DNA from: Parapedobacter defluvii
GTDB lineage: Bacteria; Bacteroidota; Bacteroidia; Sphingobacteriales; Sphingobacteriaceae
Assembly: GCF_014642075.1 (NCBI RefSeq)
Contig: NZ_BMIK01000031.1
Span: 1-39,456, forward strand
Length of the DNA: 39,456 nt
Direction of reading: 5' to 3'
In this document: positions 1 to 9,124 of the stretch, piece after piece
Numbering within the stretch: position 1 is the first letter of the stretch
Layout: every line of letters begins with the position of its first letter
The notes under the pieces: model-generated
The model's database searches: none
The model's input: only the letters and a program-made list of their open reading frames with translations
Told to the model about the DNA's origin: nothing
Position numbers and translations under genes: made by a program

Positions 1-161
1 CCGTTTCTCTGATCTCCATAATTACTATGTCTAAAATTAATACTTATTTACTAATCTTGACACAGTTCATTTTACACTCTCTTTTTTTACGTTATATTCG
101 TTGGATTAATCAATAGAAAGCAACAAAATTCATATCTTCGCAACACCATAAATCTTTTCAA
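1..161. other. AT-rich upstream region, no gene seen
   Basis: This AT-rich stretch leads into the glycosidase gene at 162. No convincing reading frame or RNA gene is visible. TATCTTCG at 133-140 differs by one base from the Bacteroidota -7 consensus TAnnTTTG and could serve the glycosidase, but no correctly spaced TTTG/TTG box was found upstream. Confidence 0.4.
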
Positions 162-1772
162 ATGCTATTCATTTCCACCGCCATAAATTATCTGTCAAAT
201 AGATTTCCTTTCATTTTTTTGGCATTTCTGTTTCTTACGTGCTGTTTCAAGAGTCACACGGAAACAACTGAAGGCAAATTAGACAGTTTTAAACAGGTTG
301 TCAATTCAAAGGTTAAATTCAAAGACATGCTAGGCGTTAATGCGTTCGAATGGAACGTTGGAAGCCAACGTGTCCCTACCGATCCCGAGCTCTCACGTTT
401 TTTTAAACCCTTTTCCAACTTCCGTCATTATCTCGATTGGCACCAACTAGAACATAAGGAGGGGATATATCGTTTCAATCCAAGTTTCGGAGGCAACTGG
501 AAATATGACGAAATATACCGATGGTGCAAAGAACAAGACATAACCGTACTAGTATGCCTAAAAACGATTCCGGATTGGCTAAATGCCACTTATCCGCCCG
601 ATAAACGTGATTCAGAAAATGTTCCGGCTCCTTATGGAGCTGATTTAGCGGATCCAAAATCCTATATCAAATTTGCACAATTGGGATTTCAATTCGCCGC
701 AAGATACGGAGAGAATAAGAAAATTGATTCGGCACTAGTACGTGTAGACCCAACTCCCCATTACGATCCGGATGAAGTAAAAATTGGATTGGGCCTCATT
801 AAGTACATCGAGTGCAATAATGAACCTGACAGGTGGTGGAAACCAACGAAGGTTGCACAGCAAACCGGATCGGAATATGCAGCAAACATGTCAGCATTTT
901 ATGATGGACATAAAGGAACGCTCGGACCCGACGTAGGTGTGAAAACTGCCGACCCTTCCATGGTTGTAGTAATGGGTGGAGTTGCTGCTGAACCCGATTT
1001 CATCAACGAGATGATCGCCTGGTGTGAAAAGCATAGGGGTCGAAAAGAAGACGGCAGTATTGATCTTTGTTTTGATGTTCTAAATTATCACCATTACTCC
1101 AATAACAGGCACGAAACACATGACAGAGAGAAACAACGAGGAGTTGCGCCAGAAATCTCTGTATCCCCGGAAGTCGCAAAGAGATTTTTGAGTTTTTCGG
1201 AAGAAACACTCCCAGGAATAGAAGTGTGGAACACTGAGATTGGTTATGATGTAAATCCCAAGAGTACTCAAAGAGCAATTCCGATTAATGATAAATCCGC
1301 CTTAATCACTCAAGCAGATTGGAATTTGCGATCAGCGTTGATGTATGCACGTTTGGGTATAGACAGGCTGTTTTTTTATATGCTTTACGATGTAAGTGCT
1401 CAAAGCACCACCCAATATGCATCTTCGGGATTTGTTGACAAAGAAAATAAACCCTACACCAGTAAACCCGCTTGGGACTACTTGTTACAGGCAAAGAACA
1501 TAATCGGCGAATATTATTATCAGGAAACATTGAATATGGATCCAGTCGTAGATGTTTATGCTTTGGACAATAAGAAAATCTTTGTACTTACAGTTCCCGA
1601 TGAGGTAGGACGCGAAGAAACCTTTGAGCTTAATATAAGAGATAGCAAATTCGTCAGGATTCATGAATTGGTGGTCGGAGCACAAGAAGCGAAGGCAACC
1701 ATAAAAGAAATTGTTGATGGAAAAATAACCATCCATGTAACGGAAACTCCAATCTTTGTAGAAGTTCTATGA
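162..1772 (+). CDS. Clan GH-A glycoside hydrolase, probable lipoprotein
   Basis: Probable secreted or membrane-anchored glycosidase of 536 aa with a TIM-barrel fold. The first 28 residues form a hydrophobic segment ending LTCC (residues 25-28), which resembles a lipobox although the -1 residue is unusual. The motif IECNNEP places a likely acid/base at Glu221, and VWNTEIGYD places a likely nucleophile at Glu359, the beta-4 and beta-7 positions of clan GH-A. The family within the clan (GH5, GH30, GH39 or an unclassified group) cannot be decided by eye. It stands alone on the plus strand and its 3' end overlaps the convergent UbiA-like gene by 6 bp. Its position next to a polysaccharide operon suggests trimming or release of the exported glycan; that is inference. 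Confidence 0.75.
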   Translation: MLFISTAINYLSNRFPFIFLAFLFLTCCFKSHTETTEGKLDSFKQVVNSKVKFKDMLGVNAFEWNVGSQRVPTDPELSRFFKPFSNFRHYLDWHQLEHKEGIYRFNPSFGGNWKYDEIYRWCKEQDITVLVCLKTIPDWLNATYPPDKRDSENVPAPYGADLADPKSYIKFAQLGFQFAARYGENKKIDSALVRVDPTPHYDPDEVKIGLGLIKYIECNNEPDRWWKPTKVAQQTGSEYAANMSAFYDGHKGTLGPDVGVKTADPSMVVVMGGVAAEPDFINEMIAWCEKHRGRKEDGSIDLCFDVLNYHHYSNNRHETHDREKQRGVAPEISVSPEVAKRFLSFSEETLPGIEVWNTEIGYDVNPKSTQRAIPINDKSALITQADWNLRSALMYARLGIDRLFFYMLYDVSAQSTTQYASSGFVDKENKPYTSKPAWDYLLQAKNIIGEYYYQETLNMDPVVDVYALDNKKIFVLTVPDEVGREETFELNIRDSKFVRIHELVVGAQEAKATIKEIVDGKITIHVTETPIFVEVL

Positions 1773-2777
1773 ATACCTGATTTGTCGATACAACGCTGCA
1801 ATTGCCATCCAGTAATCCCTTAAAGGAATCATGATATTAGTTGGGAATAGTACTATATGAACAGCTAATACTACCCAAGCGAAGGGTTGACTGAAACTAG
1901 CAGAAAACAACAACCCTAGGGGGAAAAACGTTTGATAACAATCTAACATAAGCACTTGCGAATGCTTGTTATCCGGTGTAATCAGGATGATAGGGATATT
2001 TGCATATCGAGTGTATCGGATAGTGACCAAAACAATGTATAATATCAACAATATCCATACCGCACTTAAATTGATATGCATAAGCATGCCTAGAAAAGCA
2101 GCCAATTCAATACAGAAAAGAACGACGGCCACCGGTTTGAATTTTTGAGGGTCTACCCTGGTAGCCAACGTACTGATGTTTGTTTTGATGTCGTTCTCCC
2201 TGTCAAGGAACTGATGCCAAAGAATTCCTCGACATCCAAATGACAGTGCCCAGATTCCAACCAACGCAAACCAATAATAGTCCACGTTTACGTTCATTAC
2301 GTAACTTATACCCGAAATCATGAACAGGGAAGGAAACAGATGTGCTCCGCTCGCATCACAAATCACACCCAAAATACCTCTTTTTTTGAAGCGAAACGGT
2401 GGTACGGAATATAAAGTAAAAGAAATCCATGCACACGTATAGAGGCTAACAGTCAGTTTATCAGGCCACATAAAATAACCAAGGAAAATACCGGCTGTTA
2501 AACATCCGACCACCATCCCCCATCGTAACCAAGGAGCAAGATTTTCCATACGATTGGCCTTACCAACCGCTGCATCTTCCCTAAGGTCTGTGAAATCGTT
2601 AATGATACTTACGTAAACAGCACCGATAGCCAATGATAGTAAAAAGAAAAGGAAATAGGGAGAGACTGGATATAACTCATTATCCGCCATTAAAGTCGTT
2701 CCGTAAGCTACAGACAATAACGGTGGCAATTTATATCCCCACCATTCCGGTGCACGAAAGACGTTAAATATGTTCAT
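1767..2777 (-). CDS. UbiA-family prenyltransferase
   Basis: Integral membrane prenyltransferase of 336 aa. Both Asp-rich motifs of the family are present: NDFTDLRED (N60, D61, D64, D68) and DREND (D192, D196), which bind the Mg-diphosphate of a polyprenyl donor. Hydrophobic segments run through the whole protein. It is the last gene of the leftward run ABC exporter - GT4 - GT2 - UbiA, 29 bp after the GT2 gene. Known family members prenylate aromatic quinone precursors, but others make decaprenyl-phosphoribose, a lipid-linked sugar donor. In this setting a role in making a lipid-linked donor or carrier for glycan synthesis is plausible, though the substrate cannot be read from sequence. A quinone or pigment role is the alternative. 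Confidence 0.8.
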   Translation of the reverse strand: MNIFNVFRAPEWWGYKLPPLLSVAYGTTLMADNELYPVSPYFLFFLLSLAIGAVYVSIINDFTDLREDAAVGKANRMENLAPWLRWGMVVGCLTAGIFLGYFMWPDKLTVSLYTCAWISFTLYSVPPFRFKKRGILGVICDASGAHLFPSLFMISGISYVMNVNVDYYWFALVGIWALSFGCRGILWHQFLDRENDIKTNISTLATRVDPQKFKPVAVVLFCIELAAFLGMLMHINLSAVWILLILYIVLVTIRYTRYANIPIILITPDNKHSQVLMLDCYQTFFPLGLLFSASFSQPFAWVVLAVHIVLFPTNIMIPLRDYWMAIAALYRQIRYS

Positions 2778-2806
2778 TTCAAAAATGAAATTATAAAAAA
2801 TTTCGA

Positions 2807-3793
2807 CTATATAGCAACAGCCTTCTTTTTTGTTCGAAATCGTTGTATAATATGATTGTTTAGTGCTGCATAGACCAACTTGGGGAATTGTGCAATGGCG
2901 TATGTAGGCTTATTGAGCATAGCTGTCTTAAATAAGGCCCATGATTCTACAGTCTTCCTTTCTCTAAACAGCTTATGTTTAGCAAGTTCCATTAACCCTC
3001 CAACATAACGTTTCTGTAAGATATTCATCTCATCAACGGTCAGGTACTGTCGGTATCGTTCTATAATTAGTTTAGTATCTTTCACCAACAACAATTGTAC
3101 AACCTCGTGCCAATCCCTTCCATCGTAAATATTTTGCCCATCAATATCTTTATACCATAATCGTTCCAGCGTAAATACAGCCGTACAGGGTTTGGAAAAT
3201 ATCATATCGAGATAAAGCCCCCAATCATCTCCTATATTCATATGACTGTTCCAACCTCCCGATAACGATTTTCTCCTTACTACCGTTGAAGAAGACGGGG
3301 AAGGACAGGCTTGAAGATATAATGTCCGTAAATCATCCGAAGAAAGTTGATACCATCCATTTATTGGTTCTCTCATAAACGGAGTCAAATAAGGATCATT
3401 GGAAAGAAAGTCTCTCCAATCTTCTGTATACTTTGTCTTTTGATTCCAATTGGCGAATACAAAGTCGGCTTGATAGTGCTCCAATGCATTAAGAGATTTT
3501 TGCAGAAAATCCCTTCCCCAATAATCGTCTGAATCAAGTGATGCAATAAAGTCCCCTGTTGCAAGCTCTAACCCCATATTGCGGGCGGAAGCTTGTCCAC
3601 CATTTGGCTTATAAACATAACTTAGGCCTTCCATATTTTGCAATAGTTCTCTGGTGTTGTCTGTCGATCCGTCGTCGACCACAATCAGCTGAACATTTGG
3701 ATAGGATTGCTTTTTTACACTTTCTATAGCCGTTAGCACTTTAGTCGCCCGGTTATACGTTGGTATTATAACTGAAATTAGTGGTAAAGTCAT
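2807..3793 (-). CDS. Glycosyltransferase family 2
   Basis: Cytoplasmic inverting GT-A enzyme of 328 aa that adds a sugar from a nucleotide-sugar donor. The N-terminus SVIIPTYNRA and the VVDDGSTDNT segment (D40/D41) are typical of GT2, and the metal-binding motif is LDSDDYW (D87-D90). No membrane helices are visible, so it probably acts on a lipid-linked acceptor at the inner face of the membrane. It lies only 2 bp after the GT4 gene, indicating co-transcription and probably translational coupling. Donor and acceptor are unknown. Confidence 0.88.
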   Translation of the reverse strand: MTLPLISVIIPTYNRATKVLTAIESVKKQSYPNVQLIVVDDGSTDNTRELLQNMEGLSYVYKPNGGQASARNMGLELATGDFIASLDSDDYWGRDFLQKSLNALEHYQADFVFANWNQKTKYTEDWRDFLSNDPYLTPFMREPINGWYQLSSDDLRTLYLQACPSPSSSTVVRRKSLSGGWNSHMNIGDDWGLYLDMIFSKPCTAVFTLERLWYKDIDGQNIYDGRDWHEVVQLLLVKDTKLIIERYRQYLTVDEMNILQKRYVGGLMELAKHKLFRERKTVESWALFKTAMLNKPTYAIAQFPKLVYAALNNHIIQRFRTKKKAVAI

Positions 3794-3795
3794 AA

Positions 3796-4971
3796 TTACA
3801 AAGTAGATAACAAATGATCTGCAAATATTTTTTCCGGATTTCCGGGTATACGATTTCGAATTGAGCAGGAGGCTTTTTTTCCCATTTCAGACCAACGTTC
3901 GCGATTAGCCCATGCCCTCTCCATCGTTTCCTCAAACGACTCATCGTTAGCATGCCCAATAAATGCAGTCTCTCCCTCTTCCAAAAATTCCCTATTTCCC
4001 CCCACGTCTGTTGTAATAATCGGGCGCCCAGCCATCATCGCTTCTACAATCACCAAGGGCAATCCTTCTGTTCTGGAAGGCAGTACCAATGCATGGGATT
4101 TACTCCAAAGCTCATAGACATTATCAATGTGCCCATAAAAATTTATGTTTTTTACATCAAGCATTTCGGCAAGTTCTTTTAACACGATTTCATCCGGGCC
4201 GGTACCAATAAAATTAACTACGATTGGCCGCGACTTCCATTTTGGCTGACTTAGTACACGAATAAGCATATCCTGCCCTTTTTCGACAATAAAAATCCGC
4301 CCTATACAGCACAAGTGAAAAACATCGTCGGAGGACGGATATGGTATATAATCTGTCGGTTTTACCGGATTTAAAATTACATGACTTTCCGGAAGACGTA
4401 CACCATATTGTTCTTCTGTTAACCGCTTGGTATGTTCAGAAACAAAAAAGCAATGCCGGGCTTTCCTAAAAATGGATCTAATCTCTTCTCTATGGTCGAG
4501 AAATTGAGGCCAATAAAAATCAACAGCCTTATGGGAAACTAATGCATAGGGGATGTTTAAATCCATACATGCGTGTGCATAATGCAACCCATCGAAGTTT
4601 ACCCCCTGTGATACCAAGACTATCCGTGGCTTATATGTTTTTAAATATTTTTTAAATGTTAGTGAATCATAAGAATAATAGAAATAAGGTTTTTCAGGAT
4701 CCCCTTTAACTCCAGCCCATTGTCTAATTTTATTGACAATTTTCCAAAATAAGCGTACATAGAGCGGCTTGGCAGGCGCTGTAGATAAAAAAGTTACACC
4801 CTCGTCTATCATACCTGCAATCCGTTTATGTTTATGGTCAATCTGATGTTTACAAACCACCACTTTATATCCTGCCTGTTGGAAAAACGGGACTGTCTTT
4901 GCCCATAATTCTTCGCTTCCTCCCCAAGCATCCATAATGGACGAAGCAATAATAACGGTTCCTTTATTCAT
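3796..4971 (-). CDS. Glycosyltransferase family 4
   Basis: Retaining GT-B glycosyltransferase of 391 aa. The C-terminal half carries the EX7E motif in SRTEGLPLVIVEAM (E302 and E310) followed by a PIITTDVGGNREF loop, both typical of GT4. The N-terminus has a WGGSEELW segment after the first strand. I use the ATG at 4971; the longer frame starts two codons earlier at TTG (4977), which is less likely. It follows the ABC exporter by 14 bp and precedes the GT2 gene by 2 bp, so all probably work on one glycan. Confidence 0.88.
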   Translation of the reverse strand: MNKGTVIIASSIMDAWGGSEELWAKTVPFFQQAGYKVVVCKHQIDHKHKRIAGMIDEGVTFLSTAPAKPLYVRLFWKIVNKIRQWAGVKGDPEKPYFYYSYDSLTFKKYLKTYKPRIVLVSQGVNFDGLHYAHACMDLNIPYALVSHKAVDFYWPQFLDHREEIRSIFRKARHCFFVSEHTKRLTEEQYGVRLPESHVILNPVKPTDYIPYPSSDDVFHLCCIGRIFIVEKGQDMLIRVLSQPKWKSRPIVVNFIGTGPDEIVLKELAEMLDVKNINFYGHIDNVYELWSKSHALVLPSRTEGLPLVIVEAMMAGRPIITTDVGGNREFLEEGETAFIGHANDESFEETMERAWANRERWSEMGKKASCSIRNRIPGNPEKIFADHLLSTL

Positions 4972-4985
4972 TTTCAAACCTGTAT

Positions 4986-6815
4986 CTAAATAATATTATC
5001 CCTTTCTTGCAATATATCCGTCTTAAATAGATCGGCATATACCCCTTTTAAACCGCTTAACATTTCTGGCGATCCTTGTTGAACAATTCTACCTTCAGAT
5101 AATACATACACATAATCCGCATGCTTTATTGTCGAATATCTGTGACTTATAATTAATGCCCCTCTATTTCCCAAATTAGCTTTCAACATATCGAATAATT
5201 TGTACTCGGATTGCGCATCCAGTGCACTTGTAGCTTCATCCAATATCAGAAATTTTGCAGGACTATAGAAGGCTCTTGCTGTGGCTAATTTTTGCCATTG
5301 TCCTATACTGATTTCGTGACCTCCCTCAAACACACGCCCCATCATGGTTTGATACCTCAGTTCTAAATCCTTGATAAAATCATGCGCACCAGCCTGTTTC
5401 GCGGCGCTTTCGATATCAGTTTGTAGGTGTTCTTTTCGATCAATGTCCCCCAAAAAGATATTTTCATTGGCAGTTGTATTGTATTTATAGAAGTCTTGGA
5501 AGACGATGCTGACTTGTTTGCGGTAATCAGCAATTGAAAAATTACGTATATCAAGGCCATCTAGGCGGATCGTTCCCTCGGTCGGATCATATAACCGAGC
5601 CAGTAATTTAATTAGCGTGGACTTTCCAGAACCGTTAAGTCCGACAAGCGCAACGATTTTACCCGGTGATATTTCTAATGATATACCGTTCAATATTAAC
5701 TTGTCCGCATGTGGATATCTAAAACTCAGGTCATCTACTTTTAGTTTAACATGTGGAGAGCCAGGTATGGCCTGAGGGGAGGCGATTTCATGTAAGCTAC
5801 TTTTCAAGTCAAATAATTCAAAAATATATTTCACGTATAAGTTATTTGAATATACAGCCGTTATACCACTTGTCATTTCACGTAAGTATCCAAATATCAT
5901 TGGAAATATAACCAAAAAAATAGCGATATCGCCCGGAGACACCCTTCCGTCTATCGCTCCTCGGGCAATAAAATAAATGCACGTAAAGAATCCCAAACTA
6001 GCTATGGCATTGAACCCAGACTCTGCCTTGGTACGCTGAAGGCTGATTTTCAAACGCTCACCGATCAAATCGGTTCGAATATCAAAATATTTTTTTTTGA
6101 AATATTCGCCGAGATTATAACTCCTGATTTCACGTGCAGAAATTTCAGAGGTTATTAGATGACTAAAATAACTCGCCAACCGTTCTGTTGGAGTATTCCT
6201 AATCCGCAAAGCATTATATTTCCGGGAAAAATGAATGCGCACTATAAACATAGGAAGAATAAACAATACCAAAATAGGTAGCAGACGCCAATCAATAGTG
6301 AAGATAACCACCGAAGCAGCCACGATTTTTAGGACACCGCTCAAAACATCTAACAATCCCATTATAACTGCGTTTGGCCGTCCACCTCCAGCCTCCTTAG
6401 CTAATTTAAGAGTATTGAAATATTCCGGATCTTCATAGTAAGCCATATCCAGTTTCACGGTATGTTGATGTATCATATCATCTATTTTTTCCGACACAAT
6501 AGTCGACTGCAATTCGGATATATAAGCTGACAACGAGTTGGACATCGCATGTAAAACGGCTGCGCCACCCGCGATAAGAACATGTCTAATTACAAGAGTT
6601 CCATACTCGAGTGATCCGAGTTGGTGACTAGAGACAACATCAATCAACAACTTCATCGTATACAGGGAAAGGAAAAGCATACCGTTAGATAAAATGATTG
6701 AAAAAACCACCCAAATTGTCTTATATGGTTCGATCTCCCACACTAACTTAAGCGTCCGTCCAATTTGCAACTTTGACGTTGCATCTTTATAATATTTGAG
6801 CTTACTTTTCAACAT
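4986..6815 (-). CDS. ABC exporter, fused permease and ATPase
   Basis: Half-transporter of 609 aa: an N-terminal six-helix type domain (about residues 25-330) and an ATPase domain (about 355-600). Walker A is GLNGSGKST (392-400), and Walker B is FLILDE with Glu527. The signature is ISIGQWQ (about 502-508) instead of LSGGQ, a variant seen in a recognised subgroup of bacterial exporters. It is the first gene of the leftward operon with two glycosyltransferases and a UbiA-like protein, so export of a lipid-linked glycan or a modified lipid is the best guess. Peptide or antibiotic export by related subgroups is the alternative. Confidence 0.85.
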   Translation of the reverse strand: MLKSKLKYYKDATSKLQIGRTLKLVWEIEPYKTIWVVFSIILSNGMLFLSLYTMKLLIDVVSSHQLGSLEYGTLVIRHVLIAGGAAVLHAMSNSLSAYISELQSTIVSEKIDDMIHQHTVKLDMAYYEDPEYFNTLKLAKEAGGGRPNAVIMGLLDVLSGVLKIVAASVVIFTIDWRLLPILVLFILPMFIVRIHFSRKYNALRIRNTPTERLASYFSHLITSEISAREIRSYNLGEYFKKKYFDIRTDLIGERLKISLQRTKAESGFNAIASLGFFTCIYFIARGAIDGRVSPGDIAIFLVIFPMIFGYLREMTSGITAVYSNNLYVKYIFELFDLKSSLHEIASPQAIPGSPHVKLKVDDLSFRYPHADKLILNGISLEISPGKIVALVGLNGSGKSTLIKLLARLYDPTEGTIRLDGLDIRNFSIADYRKQVSIVFQDFYKYNTTANENIFLGDIDRKEHLQTDIESAAKQAGAHDFIKDLELRYQTMMGRVFEGGHEISIGQWQKLATARAFYSPAKFLILDEATSALDAQSEYKLFDMLKANLGNRGALIISHRYSTIKHADYVYVLSEGRIVQQGSPEMLSGLKGVYADLFKTDILQERDNII

Positions 6816-7232
6816 TTACAAAACAATAAAGCTAAATCTCAGATGTTTCTGCCCCAGTAATTCTTCTATATGAATATAGTATATGACGAGCCAAAAGGTT
6901 CGACGGAACAACCCCACCACTTGGTACGGACCATCGTATTATTACTAATAGAAATCATAAGGTAAACGATTTTAATTTACTGGCAAAGATTAGCATCTTA
7001 TGGCACATTTTATCTAGCTGCCTTTGTTTATTTTATCTTTTGTAGAAAAAAGGCGACACCAATAACTGTCTCTTACTCGGTATAAAACAGGCCAAATGTT
7101 TTCTGTCCTTTTTAAAGACGTGGGAAGCTTGGAATTCGGTCTAATTTTGATTAATAAATTTCTGATACCGTGATAAAAATACTCAAAAAAACTTACATTT
7201 GCTGATTAAAAACTATTTTAGACACGATTCTT
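6816..7232. other. Divergent intergenic region
   Basis: This 417-bp AT-rich gap separates the leftward ABC exporter operon from the rightward methyltransferase. It probably holds both promoters. Apart from the TAnnTTTG box near 7194 I see no gene, RNA or clear repeat in it. Confidence 0.5.
7194..7201 (+). promoter_or_regulatory. Putative -7 box of methyltransferase gene
   Basis: TACATTTG matches the Bacteroidota -7 consensus TAnnTTTG and lies 31 bp before the ATG at 7233. No well-spaced -33 TTTG box is seen, so support is moderate. Confidence 0.4.
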
Positions 7233-8171
7233 ATGAAGAAGGATAGCCTATTAAATATTTATGATGACAAATATGCTGAGGCTTATGATCAGAAATTTCT
7301 GACAGACGGCTTTTCCAAAGTCAGTTCCGACTATGAACTGGATATTCTAAAAAGATTGATAAATAAAGATTCAATGTGGTTGGATGCGGGCTGCGGGACA
7401 GGATATTTCCTAAGCAAATTTCCTGGTTACAACAGAGCTGGTTTAGATATTTCACCTGGAATGCTCAAGGAAGCAAAAAAAAGGAATCCGGATGCATTAT
7501 TATTTAAGGAGGCAGATTTTAGGATTGATATTCCCGAATGGAGGGAGAAATGGTCTGTCATTACGAGTATGTGGAATCCTTACTCCTATCTTGATTCCAT
7601 GGGAGAGTTTGAAACGATGATATCAAACTTTATTAGATGGACGCAACCGGGTGGGAATATTTTTATACCGATAGCAGATCTTGAGGACCTTTCTCCTTCG
7701 CTGCCTTTGGTGCCCTATGAAAGGAATTTGGAGAGCATATATGCAGGAACTATTTATTTAACCAGTTACACCTGGACGTGGATCGAAAAAGACGGGGATA
7801 ATAGACATATCAACATGATAGCCCCCCATATCGAACATGTGGTGCATTTAATGGCTCCGTTTTTTGAAACCATTGAAATTGTTAGATATCCCCCTCCTTT
7901 TGATGGTTGGGTATCGCGAAAAGCAGTATTGGCAAAAAATAAGCTTTCATCTAGTGTTGAAAATAGTAATGAAGCCAAGATAATCCGCCATGAAATTCCG
8001 CCTTCTTTATATGGACCGTATGGAAGCCATTCGTCAACAGAAGCGTCTCAAGAAAATACTCAAGATGATGATCCATTGGCAGCCGTTTCACATCGGCAGC
8101 TGATCAGCGAACTTTCAAAGCGATTAAAGAACGGGCAATTGGCAAAATCATTAATCAGAAAATTATTATAG
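7233..8171 (+). CDS. Class I SAM-dependent methyltransferase
   Basis: Methyltransferase of 312 aa. Motif I is LDAGCGTGY (residues 50-58) and the acidic residue at the end of strand 2 is in GLDISPGM (D72), as in class I Rossmann enzymes. The catalytic domain ends near residue 240; about 70 more residues form a polar, probably flexible tail closing with a basic amphipathic stretch. It is followed after 72 bp by the GT14-like gene on the same strand, and both sit inside the polysaccharide locus. Methylation of a sugar or glycan end is therefore plausible; the substrate is unknown. Confidence 0.8.
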   Translation: MKKDSLLNIYDDKYAEAYDQKFLTDGFSKVSSDYELDILKRLINKDSMWLDAGCGTGYFLSKFPGYNRAGLDISPGMLKEAKKRNPDALLFKEADFRIDIPEWREKWSVITSMWNPYSYLDSMGEFETMISNFIRWTQPGGNIFIPIADLEDLSPSLPLVPYERNLESIYAGTIYLTSYTWTWIEKDGDNRHINMIAPHIEHVVHLMAPFFETIEIVRYPPPFDGWVSRKAVLAKNKLSSSVENSNEAKIIRHEIPPSLYGPYGSHSSTEASQENTQDDDPLAAVSHRQLISELSKRLKNGQLAKSLIRKLL

Positions 8172-8243
8172 CAATTATTCGATGGTACTGGCCGTGAACG
8201 TTAGATTCAAAAGTTAGTATTAACAAGCCATCTTTGAATTCAA

Positions 8244-9113
8244 ATGGCAAAAATCGCTAATCTGATACTCGGACACCGGCATCCAAAACAATTGTCACGG
8301 TTGGTTAGCAAAATCACCTATCCAAATTCAACCGTTTATATCCACATTGATAAAAAAATATCAATCGAGCCTTTTTTCAAACAGCTTGACAATCTAAGAC
8401 AGGTTAAATTTATAATAAATAGGGAAACGGTTACCTGGGGTGCGTTCAGTATGGTGCAAGCAACCTTAAATTCTATTCATGAAATTATCGAGAATGAGCC
8501 AGCTTGTGAATTTATTAATTTGCTAAGTGAATCAGACTATCCACTTAAAAATACGGCGGAAATTGACGATTTTTTTAATGGTTACCTTGGAAAGTCATTC
8601 ATGGATATGCATTTCAGGGATTCCTTTTGGTGGCATGAAGCACAAAAGAAAATTGGTAAATATCATTTTGTGAATTACCATTTTCGCGGCAGGTATCTGC
8701 TGGAACGGCTTGTGAATTCAGTGACTCCTCGACGGAAATTACCATTGGGAATGGCCTTTACCGGCCATTCCCAATGGTGGACTTTATCCGTTTGCCATAT
8801 TCAATATATTCTTGAGTTTGTTGAAAGAAATCCAAAGGTAATCCAATTTTTCAAACATACCTGGGGCGCGGATGAGTTTTTCTTTCAAACGATCCTTTTT
8901 AATTCGCCACATAAGGACGATATCATAAACAACAATTTACGGTATATAGAATGGGAAAAAGGAAAAGAAAGTCCTAATATATTAAACAGCAAACATTTTC
9001 AGGCACTGGCGAATTCGGGGAAGTTGTATGCGAGAAAGTTTGATACGGAAGTAGATAGTGAAATACTGGACCTTATTGATCTTCGTTTATTAAAGAATAA
9101 TCGCCTACTTTAA
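8244..9113 (+). CDS. GT14-like beta-1,6-N-acetylglucosaminyltransferase family protein
   Basis: Protein of 289 aa resembling the core-2/I-branching (GT14) glycosyltransferase family. Recognisable parts are the N-terminal ANLILGHRHP start, VYIHIDKK, the NLLSESDYPLK segment, and GHSQWWTLS followed by WGADEFFFQTI, which correspond to conserved blocks of this family. No signal peptide is visible, so it should be cytoplasmic or membrane-associated, as is usual for bacterial members in polysaccharide loci. It ends 11 bp from the convergent sugar transferase gene. The coding sequence contains a perfect 16-bp inverted repeat at 8741-8778 (listed separately). Confidence 0.82.
   Translation: MAKIANLILGHRHPKQLSRLVSKITYPNSTVYIHIDKKISIEPFFKQLDNLRQVKFIINRETVTWGAFSMVQATLNSIHEIIENEPACEFINLLSESDYPLKNTAEIDDFFNGYLGKSFMDMHFRDSFWWHEAQKKIGKYHFVNYHFRGRYLLERLVNSVTPRRKLPLGMAFTGHSQWWTLSVCHIQYILEFVERNPKVIQFFKHTWGADEFFFQTILFNSPHKDDIINNNLRYIEWEKGKESPNILNSKHFQALANSGKLYARKFDTEVDSEILDLIDLRLLKNNRLL
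8741..8778. repeat. Perfect 16-bp inverted repeat inside GT14 gene
   Basis: The arm ACCATTGGGAATGGCC (8741-8756) is followed by a 6-nt loop TTTACC and by its exact reverse complement at 8763-8778. In the mRNA this forms a strong hairpin in the middle of the coding sequence, over the codons for the conserved GHSQWW region. It has no T-tract, so it is not a standard terminator. Confidence 0.9.
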
Positions 9114-9124
9114 CCGGCAATGAA

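Noticed and set aside
133-140. TATCTTCG as a firm promoter of the glycosidase
   Set aside because: One mismatch to TAnnTTTG and no properly spaced -33 box, so it is mentioned but not listed as a promoter feature.
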